Below are positions 7,351 to 15,952 of a DNA stretch of 22,061 bases, in pieces; within the stretch, counting starts at the first letter, position 1, and each line of letters opens with the position of its first letter. Source of the stretch: Candidatus Melainabacteria bacterium (GTDB taxonomy: Bacteria > Cyanobacteriota > Vampirovibrionia > Vampirovibrionales > JAJTHC01); contig JAPLIO010000124.1 in the NCBI GenBank assembly GCA_026389055.1, positions 1 through 22,061 of the forward strand, written 5' to 3'. Both the position numbers and the translations under genes were made by a program. Below the pieces are notes generated by a model. That model searched no databases and had not been told where the DNA came from. It saw only the letters and a list, made by a program, of their open reading frames with translations.

Positions 7351-7636
7351 TTGATAGCTTCGGGCTAGGGCTTCATGGGGGGTGCCATTTGGGCACCCCC
7401 CACACCCTCCGCAAAACAAAGGGGCTGCTCGCCGCCCCCTTTGTATTCCCCAGGGAAACAACTGGTTAATTGGTTGCTTGTACGTTGGAAACAGGCTTGG
7501 GCGGAAGCTAGAGGCTCCCTAATTGCCCTGCTTCGCTACGCTCGCACCAGCCTGTCTCCAACTGCCTATGATTTGAAGCTAAAAACCTCCTTGAAATCTA
7601 ACAAAAATGAGTATTGAGAAGTTTTGTTAGCAAGTG
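7351..7636. repeat. Structured dispersed repeat (~286 bp), copy 1
   Basis: It is closely similar to 19768-20052 in the same orientation. Consensus ends of the inner part are inverted (TTGATAGCTTC and GAAGCTATCAA). Stems in this copy are GGGGGGTGCC/GGCACCCCCC (7377-7401), ACAAAGGGG/CCCCTTTGT (7416-7444), GTTGGAAACAGGCT pairing with AGCCTGTCTCCAAC with one mismatch (7484-7497 with 7549-7562), and CTAACAAAA/TTTTGTTAG (7598-7630). Two of these stems change on both sides together between copies, so the folded form matters or mattered. An 80-codon open frame crossing it is not conserved and is not considered a gene. It could be a MITE or an RNA-forming element. Confidence 0.75.
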
Positions 7637-7756
7637 TATAAAATTAACCCTTGTACGAAGCCACTACTGTTAGGTACAATAAAAGGTAGAATAAACCTAT
7701 TGAACCTCATCACCCAGCTGGCGGTTCAACATAAATAGAAAAGCCATCTTCCACCT

Positions 7757-9703
7757 ATGCCTACCCCGCTCGTTTTACCCCCTACCGCCCAACTCATCGC
7801 TTTATTTCAACACTGGCTTCCCTTCATTGCCATTAGCACAACCACCGCCTACGGGCTATGGCTACTACCCCAATTAAAAACGCTTTTAGCCGCGGAAGGG
7901 GGGCGTAAAAAAGACCTTGTTCGTCGTTCGCAAGTGCAAGGCTTTGATTTTGACGTCATCATTCTACTGCCTTTCACAGAAGAAAAACACTATCTTTCCT
8001 TGGTGGATTGCCTAGCCTGCCTAACCGCCCAACAATATCCGCAAAATAAAATGAAATGGGTTGTTTTAGCAACACCCCCACTGCAAGGCTACCAAGCTAA
8101 TTTTGAAGCCCTAGCAGGGAAGAATGGGTCGCCCCTTGTGTGGTTAAACGCCCCCAATACCGAAACCGAAACAACCTTGTTAGCGTGGGGATGCCGAACC
8201 ACTTTAAGCCAATGGCAAGCCCAGCTCATTGTATTTTTACACCCTTCAGATTTAGTGAAGCCTGATTTTCTCAATCAGCTAACCGCCAAAGCCTACAGCC
8301 ACGAAGTCATTCAAGGCTATGTAGCTAGCAGAGACTCTGCTGACGGACGGTTTCATCAACTACTAGGCATTGAAACCCGTATGACCAGCAGAATTGAAAC
8401 CGCTGGCAGATATCACGCCAAAAAACCACTCATTTTAAGAGATTCAGGCTTTGCCATTAAAACCACTCTGTTAGAACAACTGCCTTGGCCTTCAGTCAAG
8501 GGGCATCACGCCAGCTGGCTTTATAGTTTAGCGTTAGCCCAATATAAAATACCCATTGTTTGGGCACCTACGGTTGTAGTTTATAAACGAGGCAACCCCA
8601 CCTTAGCCACCACCATTGAAACCTTTTGGCAAGAAGCCGCCATTCGGTTAAGTTTAGGGTTGCAAAGTTTCGGTTTGGCGTTTAAAAAATCGCAACCTTC
8701 CCTATTTTCTGCATTAGAACTAACCAGCTACTGGTGGACAACCCCGTGGGCATTGACACTAGCCGTGGGCATCAGTTTAATTTATGCGGGCACCCAATTG
8801 GAGCAACCCAATACCCAACTAGCAGGGATTATTCTAACCACCCTAGTGGTTAGTTTACAATTAGCCACACTCGGCGTTAGCAGGCTTCCTTGGCAAGATT
8901 GGGTGGCTTACGCCCTACTAAAGCCTCTGTTTTTAGTGGTTAGTGCCGTTACACTACCCTATCTATTACTAAGAAATAGCCTTCAGCAAGTAGGGAAAAT
9001 CCTAGTCAATCTTCCCAACTTATTAAAAGCCAGAAGAAGAGCCAAACCTTCACCCCTTTCAACACCGCTACCAACCGCCTTAGCCCCCACGCACGAAAAA
9101 ACAGACGGCATGGATGCTACCCCCTATTGGCTAAACCCTGAAAACACGGCTATAACCACCACAACAACAGAAGCCTCACCTTCTCCTACCACCGCACAAA
9201 CACCCACCACGGCGGATACGGCTTCGTTATTAGAGCCGATTTGGGAAACCGTCGTGGCTTCATTTGATGCCCCCGAAAGCCGTTATACCGTTCCCCTATT
9301 GTTTGGAAAAAAATCCGTAGAAGCCCAAATTGAAGTAGAAAACACGCCGAACCAAGGTATTCAACTAACCTTGCAATACAAGCAGCAATCATTTAAAACG
9401 GCTATTTACCCCCTATTTAGCCAAGCTTTTTATGAATTACAAGAAAAATTGTCGCACTATAACATTCAAGTAAATAGTTGCGGTGGGTGTGCCTATTACT
9501 TCCAGCCAGCTTCTGCCCTACAAGCAACCCAACAAAAGCAAGTAGGGCTATGCCTAAAACAGCTAGAACAACAAACCCCTATCGATTCGATGAAACCCAT
9601 TACCGTACTGAGCGAAACCTGTCAACATCAAGCACCTCTGGGTCAACGAGGAAATATCTTAAGTACGGTGAAGGCTCAGTTATTACTAGCTCAACCTGTC
9701 TGA
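7757..9703 (+). CDS. GT2-like membrane glycosyltransferase homologue with degenerate active site and Cys4 C-terminal domain
   Basis: The 648-aa product starts with a membrane segment (about 20-38), followed by a GT-A-like domain (about 65-310): VIILLPFTEE, QYPQNKMKWVVLA, then VFLHPSDLVKPDFL near 159-172. Membrane segments near 328-347, 353-372 and 384-405 follow. This order resembles processive GT2 enzymes (cellulose synthase and hyaluronan synthase relatives). The expected Asp-rich metal site is HPSD, the expected ED pair is replaced by HHAS near 250-253, and QxxRW reads WQEAAIRLSLG near 291-301. After a Thr/Pro linker (about 430-490), the C-terminal domain carries cysteines at about 575, 578, 599 and 622 (CGGC first), a possible metal site. 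The ATG at 7757 has no clear ribosome site. It may be inactive or divergent. The fold assignment is moderately sure, the activity unknown. Confidence 0.65.
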   Translation: MPTPLVLPPTAQLIALFQHWLPFIAISTTTAYGLWLLPQLKTLLAAEGGRKKDLVRRSQVQGFDFDVIILLPFTEEKHYLSLVDCLACLTAQQYPQNKMKWVVLATPPLQGYQANFEALAGKNGSPLVWLNAPNTETETTLLAWGCRTTLSQWQAQLIVFLHPSDLVKPDFLNQLTAKAYSHEVIQGYVASRDSADGRFHQLLGIETRMTSRIETAGRYHAKKPLILRDSGFAIKTTLLEQLPWPSVKGHHASWLYSLALAQYKIPIVWAPTVVVYKRGNPTLATTIETFWQEAAIRLSLGLQSFGLAFKKSQPSLFSALELTSYWWTTPWALTLAVGISLIYAGTQLEQPNTQLAGIILTTLVVSLQLATLGVSRLPWQDWVAYALLKPLFLVVSAVTLPYLLLRNSLQQVGKILVNLPNLLKARRRAKPSPLSTPLPTALAPTHEKTDGMDATPYWLNPENTAITTTTTEASPSPTTAQTPTTADTASLLEPIWETVVASFDAPESRYTVPLLFGKKSVEAQIEVENTPNQGIQLTLQYKQQSFKTAIYPLFSQAFYELQEKLSHYNIQVNSCGGCAYYFQPASALQATQQKQVGLCLKQLEQQTPIDSMKPITVLSETCQHQAPLGQRGNILSTVKAQLLLAQPV

Positions 9704-9839
9704 TAAAAAAACGCTACACCGAGCTGGTGAAGTTTTGTTACAACAGTGGCGAACAGTCGATTTTTCCTCTAAACTAGGGGTAAACAATCCTGATAGAGAA
9801 GATAGCCAGCCTATCGCAGAGAAAGAGAGTTTATCGCCC

Positions 9840-11036
9840 ATGAACAAGCCGTCTCATCAACCACCGTGCGGAATGACCGCTACAACTGCTAGACAAGGCA
9901 TTTCTCTGTTATTGGTAGGGCTATTATTGGTAGCCAATACGCTTTCACTAACCGCTTTGGCAGATGAACCGACTGATTCCCCCAATAGCTACAAGGGAAG
10001 CATTAGCGTTACCGAACAACTGAAACGCAAATACCCCACCGTCAATTACGACGACGTGGTTTCCGTCCAACAAGGCGAAACGCTAGATATTAAAATTTCC
10101 AGCATTTTAGGCGATGGTTTAAACGTAGAAGGCGATGAATTCTACGGTAAACTCAGCAAAGATTATGTGGTTAAAGGTAAGCTGCTACTGCCCAAAGGCA
10201 CCGTCATTCACGGAGCAATTGAAACCATTACGCCTGCCAGAAGAATGGGCAGAAACGGGCATATCGCCATGAAGTTTGATTATTTAATTACCCCCGACGG
10301 GCGGGAAATTCCCATTGAAGGCGATGGGTCTACCCTGAAATCAAAAGCGGGCGAAACGGCAACCGCCGTAGCCAAAGTAACAGGGCTAGCCTTAGGGGGC
10401 GGTATTGTGGGTGCCGTTGTAGCACTTCGGGCGGGCGGGTTAGCTTTGGCTGCCGCTTCAAGCGGATACACCTTAGGTATTGGGGCAGGCGTTGGGGCAG
10501 CAGGTGGTTTGGCTATCGGGTTAATGCACAAGGGCGAAAGTGCCTTACTTCAGCCTAATACAGAATTGAAAATCAAACTAGGCGAAAACATGAAACTACC
10601 CAGCATGCAAGTACCCAACGGCAGTGTAGATGCAATTGCCCTACCTGGGTTGGATGTAAAAGTGCTAGGCTACAGGCTACAAAAAGATGCCTTTGGCGAA
10701 CGGCGGGAAATAACCCTTTCAGTGGATATGAGCAACCAAACGCCCCATAGTTTTTCCACATTTGATATGGCGTTGATGGATGAAGATGGGCGGGTATTTT
10801 ACCCTTCGCCTTTTGGCGATACGGGGCTGATGTTTGGCAAGCTTTCCGCCAATGCCCGTATGAAGGGGAATTTAAGCTTTAATGTGGAAGATGCCAACTT
10901 ACAGCATTATTTGGTGTTTTTTAGCCAGTACCCTAGGGAAGTAGTGGCGAAAGTAGCGGTAGATGAGCGGGTTGCACCCGCCTTGGTGATGAGCAAACAA
11001 CAACGCAAGCTGGAACGCCAAAACAGAGGGTATTAA
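9840..11036 (+). CDS. Secreted protein of unknown function with a Gly/Ala-rich segment and DUF4352-like C-terminus
   Basis: The 398-aa product has a probable signal peptide: hydrophobic ISLLLVGLLLVANTLSLTALA near residues 20-40, then DEP. The middle part, LLPKGTVIHGAIETI followed by a stretch ending PDGREIPIEG, is reminiscent of the TrbI/VirB10-type beta domain. Next comes a Gly/Ala-rich hydrophobic stretch (about residues 178-228), then a beta-rich region (VDMSNQTPHSFSTFDMAL and DEDGRVFYPSPFG) resembling DUF4352-type immunoglobulin-like folds. The frame is open upstream to 9735, but the ATG at 9840 places the signal peptide properly. It follows the GT2-like gene by 136 bp and may be cotranscribed. 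Its stop is only 3 bp from that of the convergent helicase gene. Family hints are weak. Confidence 0.7.
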   Translation: MNKPSHQPPCGMTATTARQGISLLLVGLLLVANTLSLTALADEPTDSPNSYKGSISVTEQLKRKYPTVNYDDVVSVQQGETLDIKISSILGDGLNVEGDEFYGKLSKDYVVKGKLLLPKGTVIHGAIETITPARRMGRNGHIAMKFDYLITPDGREIPIEGDGSTLKSKAGETATAVAKVTGLALGGGIVGAVVALRAGGLALAAASSGYTLGIGAGVGAAGGLAIGLMHKGESALLQPNTELKIKLGENMKLPSMQVPNGSVDAIALPGLDVKVLGYRLQKDAFGERREITLSVDMSNQTPHSFSTFDMALMDEDGRVFYPSPFGDTGLMFGKLSANARMKGNLSFNVEDANLQHYLVFFSQYPREVVAKVAVDERVAPALVMSKQQRKLERQNRGY

Positions 11037-11039
11037 CCG

Positions 11040-13400
11040 CTACAAATCGCTTTGGCTGAAGTCCATTTCTTTGACGGGGTCGCGAAGAATAGCCACCAAC
11101 GCCGTATGAGCCGTTCTAGAAATGGTATCAGGCATATTCGGGGTTTTCGCCAATTGGCGTAACAAATCACACGTGCGTCGAAGGTTCCGAACCAAATCGC
11201 CTTGGTCTAAGGTGGTCATACCAATCAACCCAGTCCAAGAAGTGCCTTTCGCCCAAACTTCCACCAACGGGCTAGCCACTGGATTTAAGTTCACTTGGGT
11301 GGTAATGCCAAAACGTCCCTGATAATTTTCAACCCGCTCTTTCAGCTTGAACAAACGGCTTAACGCTTTTTTCACACCCTTAGAAGGCGTTACAAAATTC
11401 TGCACATTATCTCGGGTAGAATCATTCACCATAGCAGAAACCACGGCAGCCAATTCTTCAGGAGCTAAATCTTCTAGCACTTTTTCCCGCAACGCTTCCG
11501 CCACAAACAATTCGTTTTCCGTGCGAATGTTCGAGGTTAAAACCCCCAACGGCGTTGGCTTTTGGTTCAGTTCAATGTAACCCATTTCACTGAGCAAATC
11601 AAACAAACGCAAGAACTGTTCCCAATAAATATTGGTTACGGCTTCCACTTCGGTTTCAAGCCGTTTGACCTGTTTACCCAAGCGTTCCACTTTTTCTTCT
11701 AACCGACGGTGCGTCTTCAACGAATCGCACTGAGAACAAGGCGACTCTTCCAATAAATCCCGAACGGATTCACTGCGTTCTTTCACTGAGGCTATATCGC
11801 CCAGCAGAACAGGGTCGTCGCCATATTTACGGTGTTGTTTTTTCAACAAATTAGCTTGACGGTTCAATTCCGTCATCAATTCTCTATCGCCCAAATGGGC
11901 TTGGAACTGTTCTAAACTCAGCGAATGCGGGCAGGGGAAATGAATCACCTCATCCAGCAACGCTTGGCGTTCTTCCAGTTGCGAACTAATGGGTTGCGTG
12001 CGTTTATCCGTCGTAAAAGCCCCAAAGCTTTTGCCCAACATAAATTCGACTTCTTCCAACCCAGACTTCTGCAACAGGTTCAGCACCATGCCATAAGTAG
12101 GCGTAAACTGGCTTTTCAATGGTTCTGCAGGACTGCTCGCAATTTTTGCTGCTTCTTGAGCCGTGTTAAAGGGGCTTTTCACCACAACCACATGCCCTTG
12201 CACATCCAACCCACGTCTGCCAGCCCTTCCAGACATTTGCAAGAATTCGCTAGCCGTTAGCAACCGATGCCCTTCGTTAGTCCGTTTAGAAATGGCGGTA
12301 ATAACAGTCGTTCTAGCTGGCATGTTTATGCCCGCCGCCAAGGTTTCCGTGGCGAAAACCACTTTTAATAAATTGCGTTGAAAGAGCGTTTCAACCAGCA
12401 TTTTCACCCCAGGTAAAAGCCCTGCATGGTGAGAGGCAATTCCGTTGAGTAACGCCTGATGATAAACTTCGTCAATTTCAACGGTCGCTTGGCTGGCATA
12501 GGAATCAATCAAGGCTTGAACTTGGGCTTTTTCATCCGCAGAAGTTAGCGGTAAATTGGCACACGCCCGAAGGTTGTTATCGCACCCTTTTCGGCTAAAC
12601 GTAAAGAAAATGGCAGGCAACATATCCCTATCATACAATTCATCCACCAAATTCATGGGGTTAAACGGCGTGGTTCTATGCCGATGATTGGTGCTAACCC
12701 TATCATGCTGTAATTGCTTGTTCAGCAATTTTTTAGAGCCTGATTCAAACAAAGGCACAACTCTGCTTCCTTGCGAAAAATAAAACCGCAAGGGCACGGG
12801 GCGAAAATCGCTCCAAACCAGTTCGCACGTTGGGTGAATGCTGTTTATCCAGTTGGTTAATTCGGCGGAATTGGCAACCGTTGCACTGAGTGCCACCAAT
12901 TGAATTTTCGGGGGGCAATAAACAATGGATTCTTCCCAAACCGTGCCACGGTCAGCATCGTTCATAAAGTGGCATTCATCCAACACCACATAGTTGACGT
13001 TTTGCAACAAGGTGTGGTCTTCATTCAAGCCGTAAAGCAAATTTCTAAACACCTCGGTGGTCATTACCACGATGCGGGCTTCCCGATTAACGGATTGGTC
13101 GCCTGTTAGTAGCCCGACGTTGCCTTCGCCGAAGCGTTCTTTTAAATCGTTATATTTTTGGTTGGAAAGAGCCTTGAGGGGGGTGGTGTAGATGAGCTTT
13201 CTGCCTTCGTCCATTGCTTTGAGGGCGGCGAATTCAGCGATGGCGGTTTTTCCTGCACCCGTGGGGGCACAAACCACGACGCTTTTGCCAGCGTCAATAT
13301 GTTGGATGGCTTCTTCTTGGAAGTCATCTAAGGGGTAGGGGAGCATTTGTTTGTAGACGTTAAAAATATCGCTATAAGTGGTTTCGGGTGTGGTCGTCAT
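11040..13400 (-). CDS. Ski2/Mtr4-like DExH-box RNA helicase
   Basis: This 786-aa superfamily 2 helicase should unwind structured RNA 3' to 5' using ATP in RNA processing or decay. Motifs in order are APTGAGKTAIAE (motif I, about 45-56), TTPLKALSNQ (Ia, 72-81), DECH (II, 141-144), SAT (III, 172-174), FATETLAAGINMPARTTVI (V, about 349-367) and QMSGRAGRRGLD (VI, 388-399). The C-terminal ~300 residues are helical, include a CxxC pair (SPCSQCDSL) and end in a DSHCT-like region. Ski2-like proteins of this form are typical of Cyanobacteria and relatives and of Actinobacteria. The ATG at 13400 is near-optimal for the family, with QEEAIQHIDAGKS following. It is transcribed divergently from the antiporter gene, and its 3' end converges on the secreted-protein gene with no room for a separate terminator. 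Confidence 0.93.
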   Translation of the reverse strand: MTTTPETTYSDIFNVYKQMLPYPLDDFQEEAIQHIDAGKSVVVCAPTGAGKTAIAEFAALKAMDEGRKLIYTTPLKALSNQKYNDLKERFGEGNVGLLTGDQSVNREARIVVMTTEVFRNLLYGLNEDHTLLQNVNYVVLDECHFMNDADRGTVWEESIVYCPPKIQLVALSATVANSAELTNWINSIHPTCELVWSDFRPVPLRFYFSQGSRVVPLFESGSKKLLNKQLQHDRVSTNHRHRTTPFNPMNLVDELYDRDMLPAIFFTFSRKGCDNNLRACANLPLTSADEKAQVQALIDSYASQATVEIDEVYHQALLNGIASHHAGLLPGVKMLVETLFQRNLLKVVFATETLAAGINMPARTTVITAISKRTNEGHRLLTASEFLQMSGRAGRRGLDVQGHVVVVKSPFNTAQEAAKIASSPAEPLKSQFTPTYGMVLNLLQKSGLEEVEFMLGKSFGAFTTDKRTQPISSQLEERQALLDEVIHFPCPHSLSLEQFQAHLGDRELMTELNRQANLLKKQHRKYGDDPVLLGDIASVKERSESVRDLLEESPCSQCDSLKTHRRLEEKVERLGKQVKRLETEVEAVTNIYWEQFLRLFDLLSEMGYIELNQKPTPLGVLTSNIRTENELFVAEALREKVLEDLAPEELAAVVSAMVNDSTRDNVQNFVTPSKGVKKALSRLFKLKERVENYQGRFGITTQVNLNPVASPLVEVWAKGTSWTGLIGMTTLDQGDLVRNLRRTCDLLRQLAKTPNMPDTISRTAHTALVAILRDPVKEMDFSQSDL

Positions 13401-13631
13401 AATTGAGAGAGGTTGCTCATTTCTAAAGGGGAAAGTGGAAAGCCGTTGGTTTTTTCAGCTTCCCGATAAAATCTTGCAATCTAGTATAGCACTAACATAC
13501 CTTGAAATAAACGAACTGCTTTTTATACCCTATTTTCAAGTGGATGTAATAAGTTACGACCATTTTAATGGTATACTGATAAAAATTACCCTGTTGTCTA
13601 AAAATCAAATAAAAAAGGATTACCCTACCCC

Positions 13632-14714
13632 ATGCCTACCATTCCATTGCCAGATATTCTACTGATTCTCGGTATACTAGCCGCCATTGTGGGGGCATGT
13701 ACCCTATTTACCAACGCCATTGAATGGGTCGGGCACCGATGCAACCTGTCGGCTGGTGTGGTCGGCAGTGTGCTAGCCGCCGTTGGAACCGCCCTACCCG
13801 AAACCATCGTGCCGATTGTCGCCATCGTTTCAGGCAACCTCAACCCCAACGCCATGAGCGTAGAATCCGCAGGAGAAATTGGCACAGGTGCCATTTTAGG
13901 AGCCCCCTTCATGCTAGGCACCCTAGCCATGTTCATAACAGGGCTTGCCGTGTTAATCTTCACGTGGCTGAAAAAACGCACCCTGCACATGCCCCTAGAC
14001 CACGAACAATTCTACAGAGATATGACCTATTTCTTCGTTGCCTACGGCATTGCCGCTTGTTCAGCGTTAATACCCGCTTCCGCTTCGGGTTTTCGGTACG
14101 GCATTGCCGTTTTACTGCTGGGCATTTACGGCTTATATCTGTATAAAACACTGACCGATACCACCGAAGAAAACACTGTGGTAGACCCCGCTCACCCCGA
14201 AGAAAATGAAGATCATCACCTAGACCCGCTCTATTTCGCACCGAAATCCGCTGAACCTAAAACGGCTATGATGGTACTGCAAACCTTCGTTGGCTTAGCG
14301 TTGATTGTCCTATTAGCCCACCATTTCGTGGGGGAAATTAACCATTTAGCTACCTCGTTAAAACTAGATGCGATGGTTTTAAGCCTGATAATCATCCCCA
14401 TAGCAACCGAACTACCCGAAAAATTCAATAGCGTCATGTGGATTAGCCAACGTAAAGACACCCTAGCGATGGGCAATCTAACAGGGGCGATGGTCTTTCA
14501 AAGTTGCATTCCTACCGCCATTGGCGTTGCCTTTACGCCGTGGGTATTTACCGCTTTAGCCCAAACCAGCGTGCTTTATTGCCTACTTTCAGCCTTAGTT
14601 ATTACGGCTATCGGGTTTCGGTTAGGTGCCAAAGCAACCCCGTTTGTGCTATTAAGTGGCGGCGTTTTTTATGGTATGTTCGTATGGAAAGTGCTACAAA
14701 GTTTACCGAAATAG
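13632..14714 (+). CDS. Sodium/calcium-type antiporter (CaCA family, YrbG-like)
   Basis: The 360-aa inner membrane exchanger has the two inverted alpha repeats that form the ion site. The first is AAVGTALPETIVPIVAIVSG with GEIGTGAILGAPFMLG (about 49-98), the second is PIATELPEKFNSVMWIS with GNLTGAMVFQSCIPTAIG (about 256-302). Each carries the conserved acidic TALPE or TELPE core. About ten membrane segments are separated by an acidic, His-containing cytoplasmic loop near 165-200 (HPEENEDHHLDP). The length fits the family. The start ATG at 13632 has AAGGA 14 bases upstream. A candidate -10 TATACT is at 13572-13577. The gene is followed closely by wecB, possibly in one transcript. Ion preference cannot be fixed from sequence. 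Confidence 0.88.
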   Translation: MPTIPLPDILLILGILAAIVGACTLFTNAIEWVGHRCNLSAGVVGSVLAAVGTALPETIVPIVAIVSGNLNPNAMSVESAGEIGTGAILGAPFMLGTLAMFITGLAVLIFTWLKKRTLHMPLDHEQFYRDMTYFFVAYGIAACSALIPASASGFRYGIAVLLLGIYGLYLYKTLTDTTEENTVVDPAHPEENEDHHLDPLYFAPKSAEPKTAMMVLQTFVGLALIVLLAHHFVGEINHLATSLKLDAMVLSLIIIPIATELPEKFNSVMWISQRKDTLAMGNLTGAMVFQSCIPTAIGVAFTPWVFTALAQTSVLYCLLSALVITAIGFRLGAKATPFVLLSGGVFYGMFVWKVLQSLPK

Positions 14715-14726
14715 AAGGGTTCATTG

Positions 14727-15869
14727 ATGCCTACCCCCACCCCCCCTACCCGAAAACTCAAAGTGCTTTCCGTGTTTGGCACCCGCCCCGAAGCCATTAA
14801 AATGGCTCCCGTGGTAAAAGGCCTAGAAGCTCAAAACCACTGGATTGAAAGCAAAGTGTGCGTTACGGCACAACACCGTCAAATGCTAGACCAAGTGCTT
14901 CAATTGTTCGATATTACGCCAGATTTTGACTTGGATTTAATGAAGCCCAATCAAGATTTATTCCACATAACAACCGCCGTTTTGAATGGGATGAAGCCCA
15001 TTTTAGAAGCCGAAAAACCCGATATCGTGCTAGTTCATGGCGATACCACAACCAGTTTCGCCACCAGCTTGGCGTGTTACTATCTACAAATTCCTGTCGG
15101 ACACGTGGAAGCGGGACTTCGCACTTATAATAGCCAGTTTCCATTCCCTGAAGAATTGAATAGGGTTGTAACGGATGCCATTGGGACGCTGTTTTTCGCC
15201 CCGACGGAACAATCAAAGCAAAACCTGTTAGCCTTGCGTGGCGGAAACCCCAAGGGGATTTTTGTAACGGGCAACACCGTGATTGATGCCCTCTTTCAAA
15301 CGCTGAACGCCCCTGTTAAAGTGGCTTCGCCTGTTACGCTAAAAGAGGGGAATCGGTTGGTTTTGGCGACCGTGCATCGGCGGGAAAATTTTGGTGAGCC
15401 GTTGCAGGCGATTTTGAAAGCGATGTTGCACTTGTTGGAGCAGTTTCCTGATGTGGAATTGGCGTTGCCCGTTCACCCGAACCCGAATGTGAAGCCGTTG
15501 GTGGAAGCCACGTTGGGGCAACAGGAGCGGATTCATTTACTGCCTCCGCAAGAGTATGAGCCGTTTTGCAGGCTGATGCAACAAGCTTGTTTGATTTTGA
15601 CCGATTCTGGTGGGGTGCAGGAAGAAGCCCCTTCGTTGGGGATACCTGTTTTGGTGTTGCGAGATGAAACCGAACGCCCTGAGGCGGTTGAGGCGGGGAC
15701 GGTGAAGTTGGTTGGCCCGCATTATGAACAAATTGTGGCGGAAGCTTCAAAACTTTTAGGTGATGGGGCTTATTACCAAGCCATGCAGCGGGCGACCAAC
15801 CCTTATGGGGATGGGCAAGCCGTCCGCCGAATTGTTGACGCCCTGCGTGGGTTTTGGGAGCTATCATAG
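14727..15869 (+). CDS. wecB: UDP-N-acetylglucosamine 2-epimerase (non-hydrolysing)
   Basis: This 380-aa cytoplasmic enzyme interconverts UDP-GlcNAc and UDP-ManNAc, feeding synthesis of ManNAc-containing surface polysaccharides. Signatures are FGTRPEAIKMAPV near the N-terminus, VHGDTTTSFATSLACYYLQI followed by HVEAGLRTYNSQFPFPEELNR, ATVHRRENFGEP, and LTDSGGVQEEAPSLGIPVLV followed by RDETERPEAVEAGT. All key residues (the HVEAG histidine, the HRREN histidine, DSGG and ERPE) are present, so it should be active. The start at 14727 is preceded by AAGGG, and an in-frame TTG lies directly upstream. It begins 12 bp after the antiporter stop. No other polysaccharide genes are adjacent. Confidence 0.95.
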   Translation: MPTPTPPTRKLKVLSVFGTRPEAIKMAPVVKGLEAQNHWIESKVCVTAQHRQMLDQVLQLFDITPDFDLDLMKPNQDLFHITTAVLNGMKPILEAEKPDIVLVHGDTTTSFATSLACYYLQIPVGHVEAGLRTYNSQFPFPEELNRVVTDAIGTLFFAPTEQSKQNLLALRGGNPKGIFVTGNTVIDALFQTLNAPVKVASPVTLKEGNRLVLATVHRRENFGEPLQAILKAMLHLLEQFPDVELALPVHPNPNVKPLVEATLGQQERIHLLPPQEYEPFCRLMQQACLILTDSGGVQEEAPSLGIPVLVLRDETERPEAVEAGTVKLVGPHYEQIVAEASKLLGDGAYYQAMQRATNPYGDGQAVRRIVDALRGFWELS

Positions 15870-15879
15870 AACTCACCAC

Positions 15880-15934
15880 TAGAGATTTATCAAACTTTAC
15901 GTTATAATATTGGTCAAATTAGTAATGCTATTAC
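15880..15934 (+). promoter_or_regulatory. Promoter and palindrome upstream of the methyltransferase gene
   Basis: TATAAT at 15903-15908 is a perfect -10, with TAGAGA at 15880-15885 (four of six consensus matches) 17 bp upstream. A 13-bp palindrome, GTAAT-GCT-ATTAC (15922-15934), follows just after the expected transcription start, where an operator would repress. Autoregulation of R-M promoters is common, but no C-protein gene is seen. The methyltransferase ribosome site is AGGG, about nine bases before the ATG at 15953. Confidence 0.5.
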
Positions 15935-15952
15935 GGTGATGAGGGCTAATAA

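Noticed and set aside
7375..7617. Open frame of 80 codons in the structured repeat
   Set aside because: It is not kept in the other copy of the repeat, and its sequence is made of hairpin arms.
15334..15879. Minus-strand open frame of 181 codons opposite wecB
   Set aside because: It is antisense to the strongly conserved WecB motifs, and its Pro/Ser/His-rich composition is that of a shadow frame.
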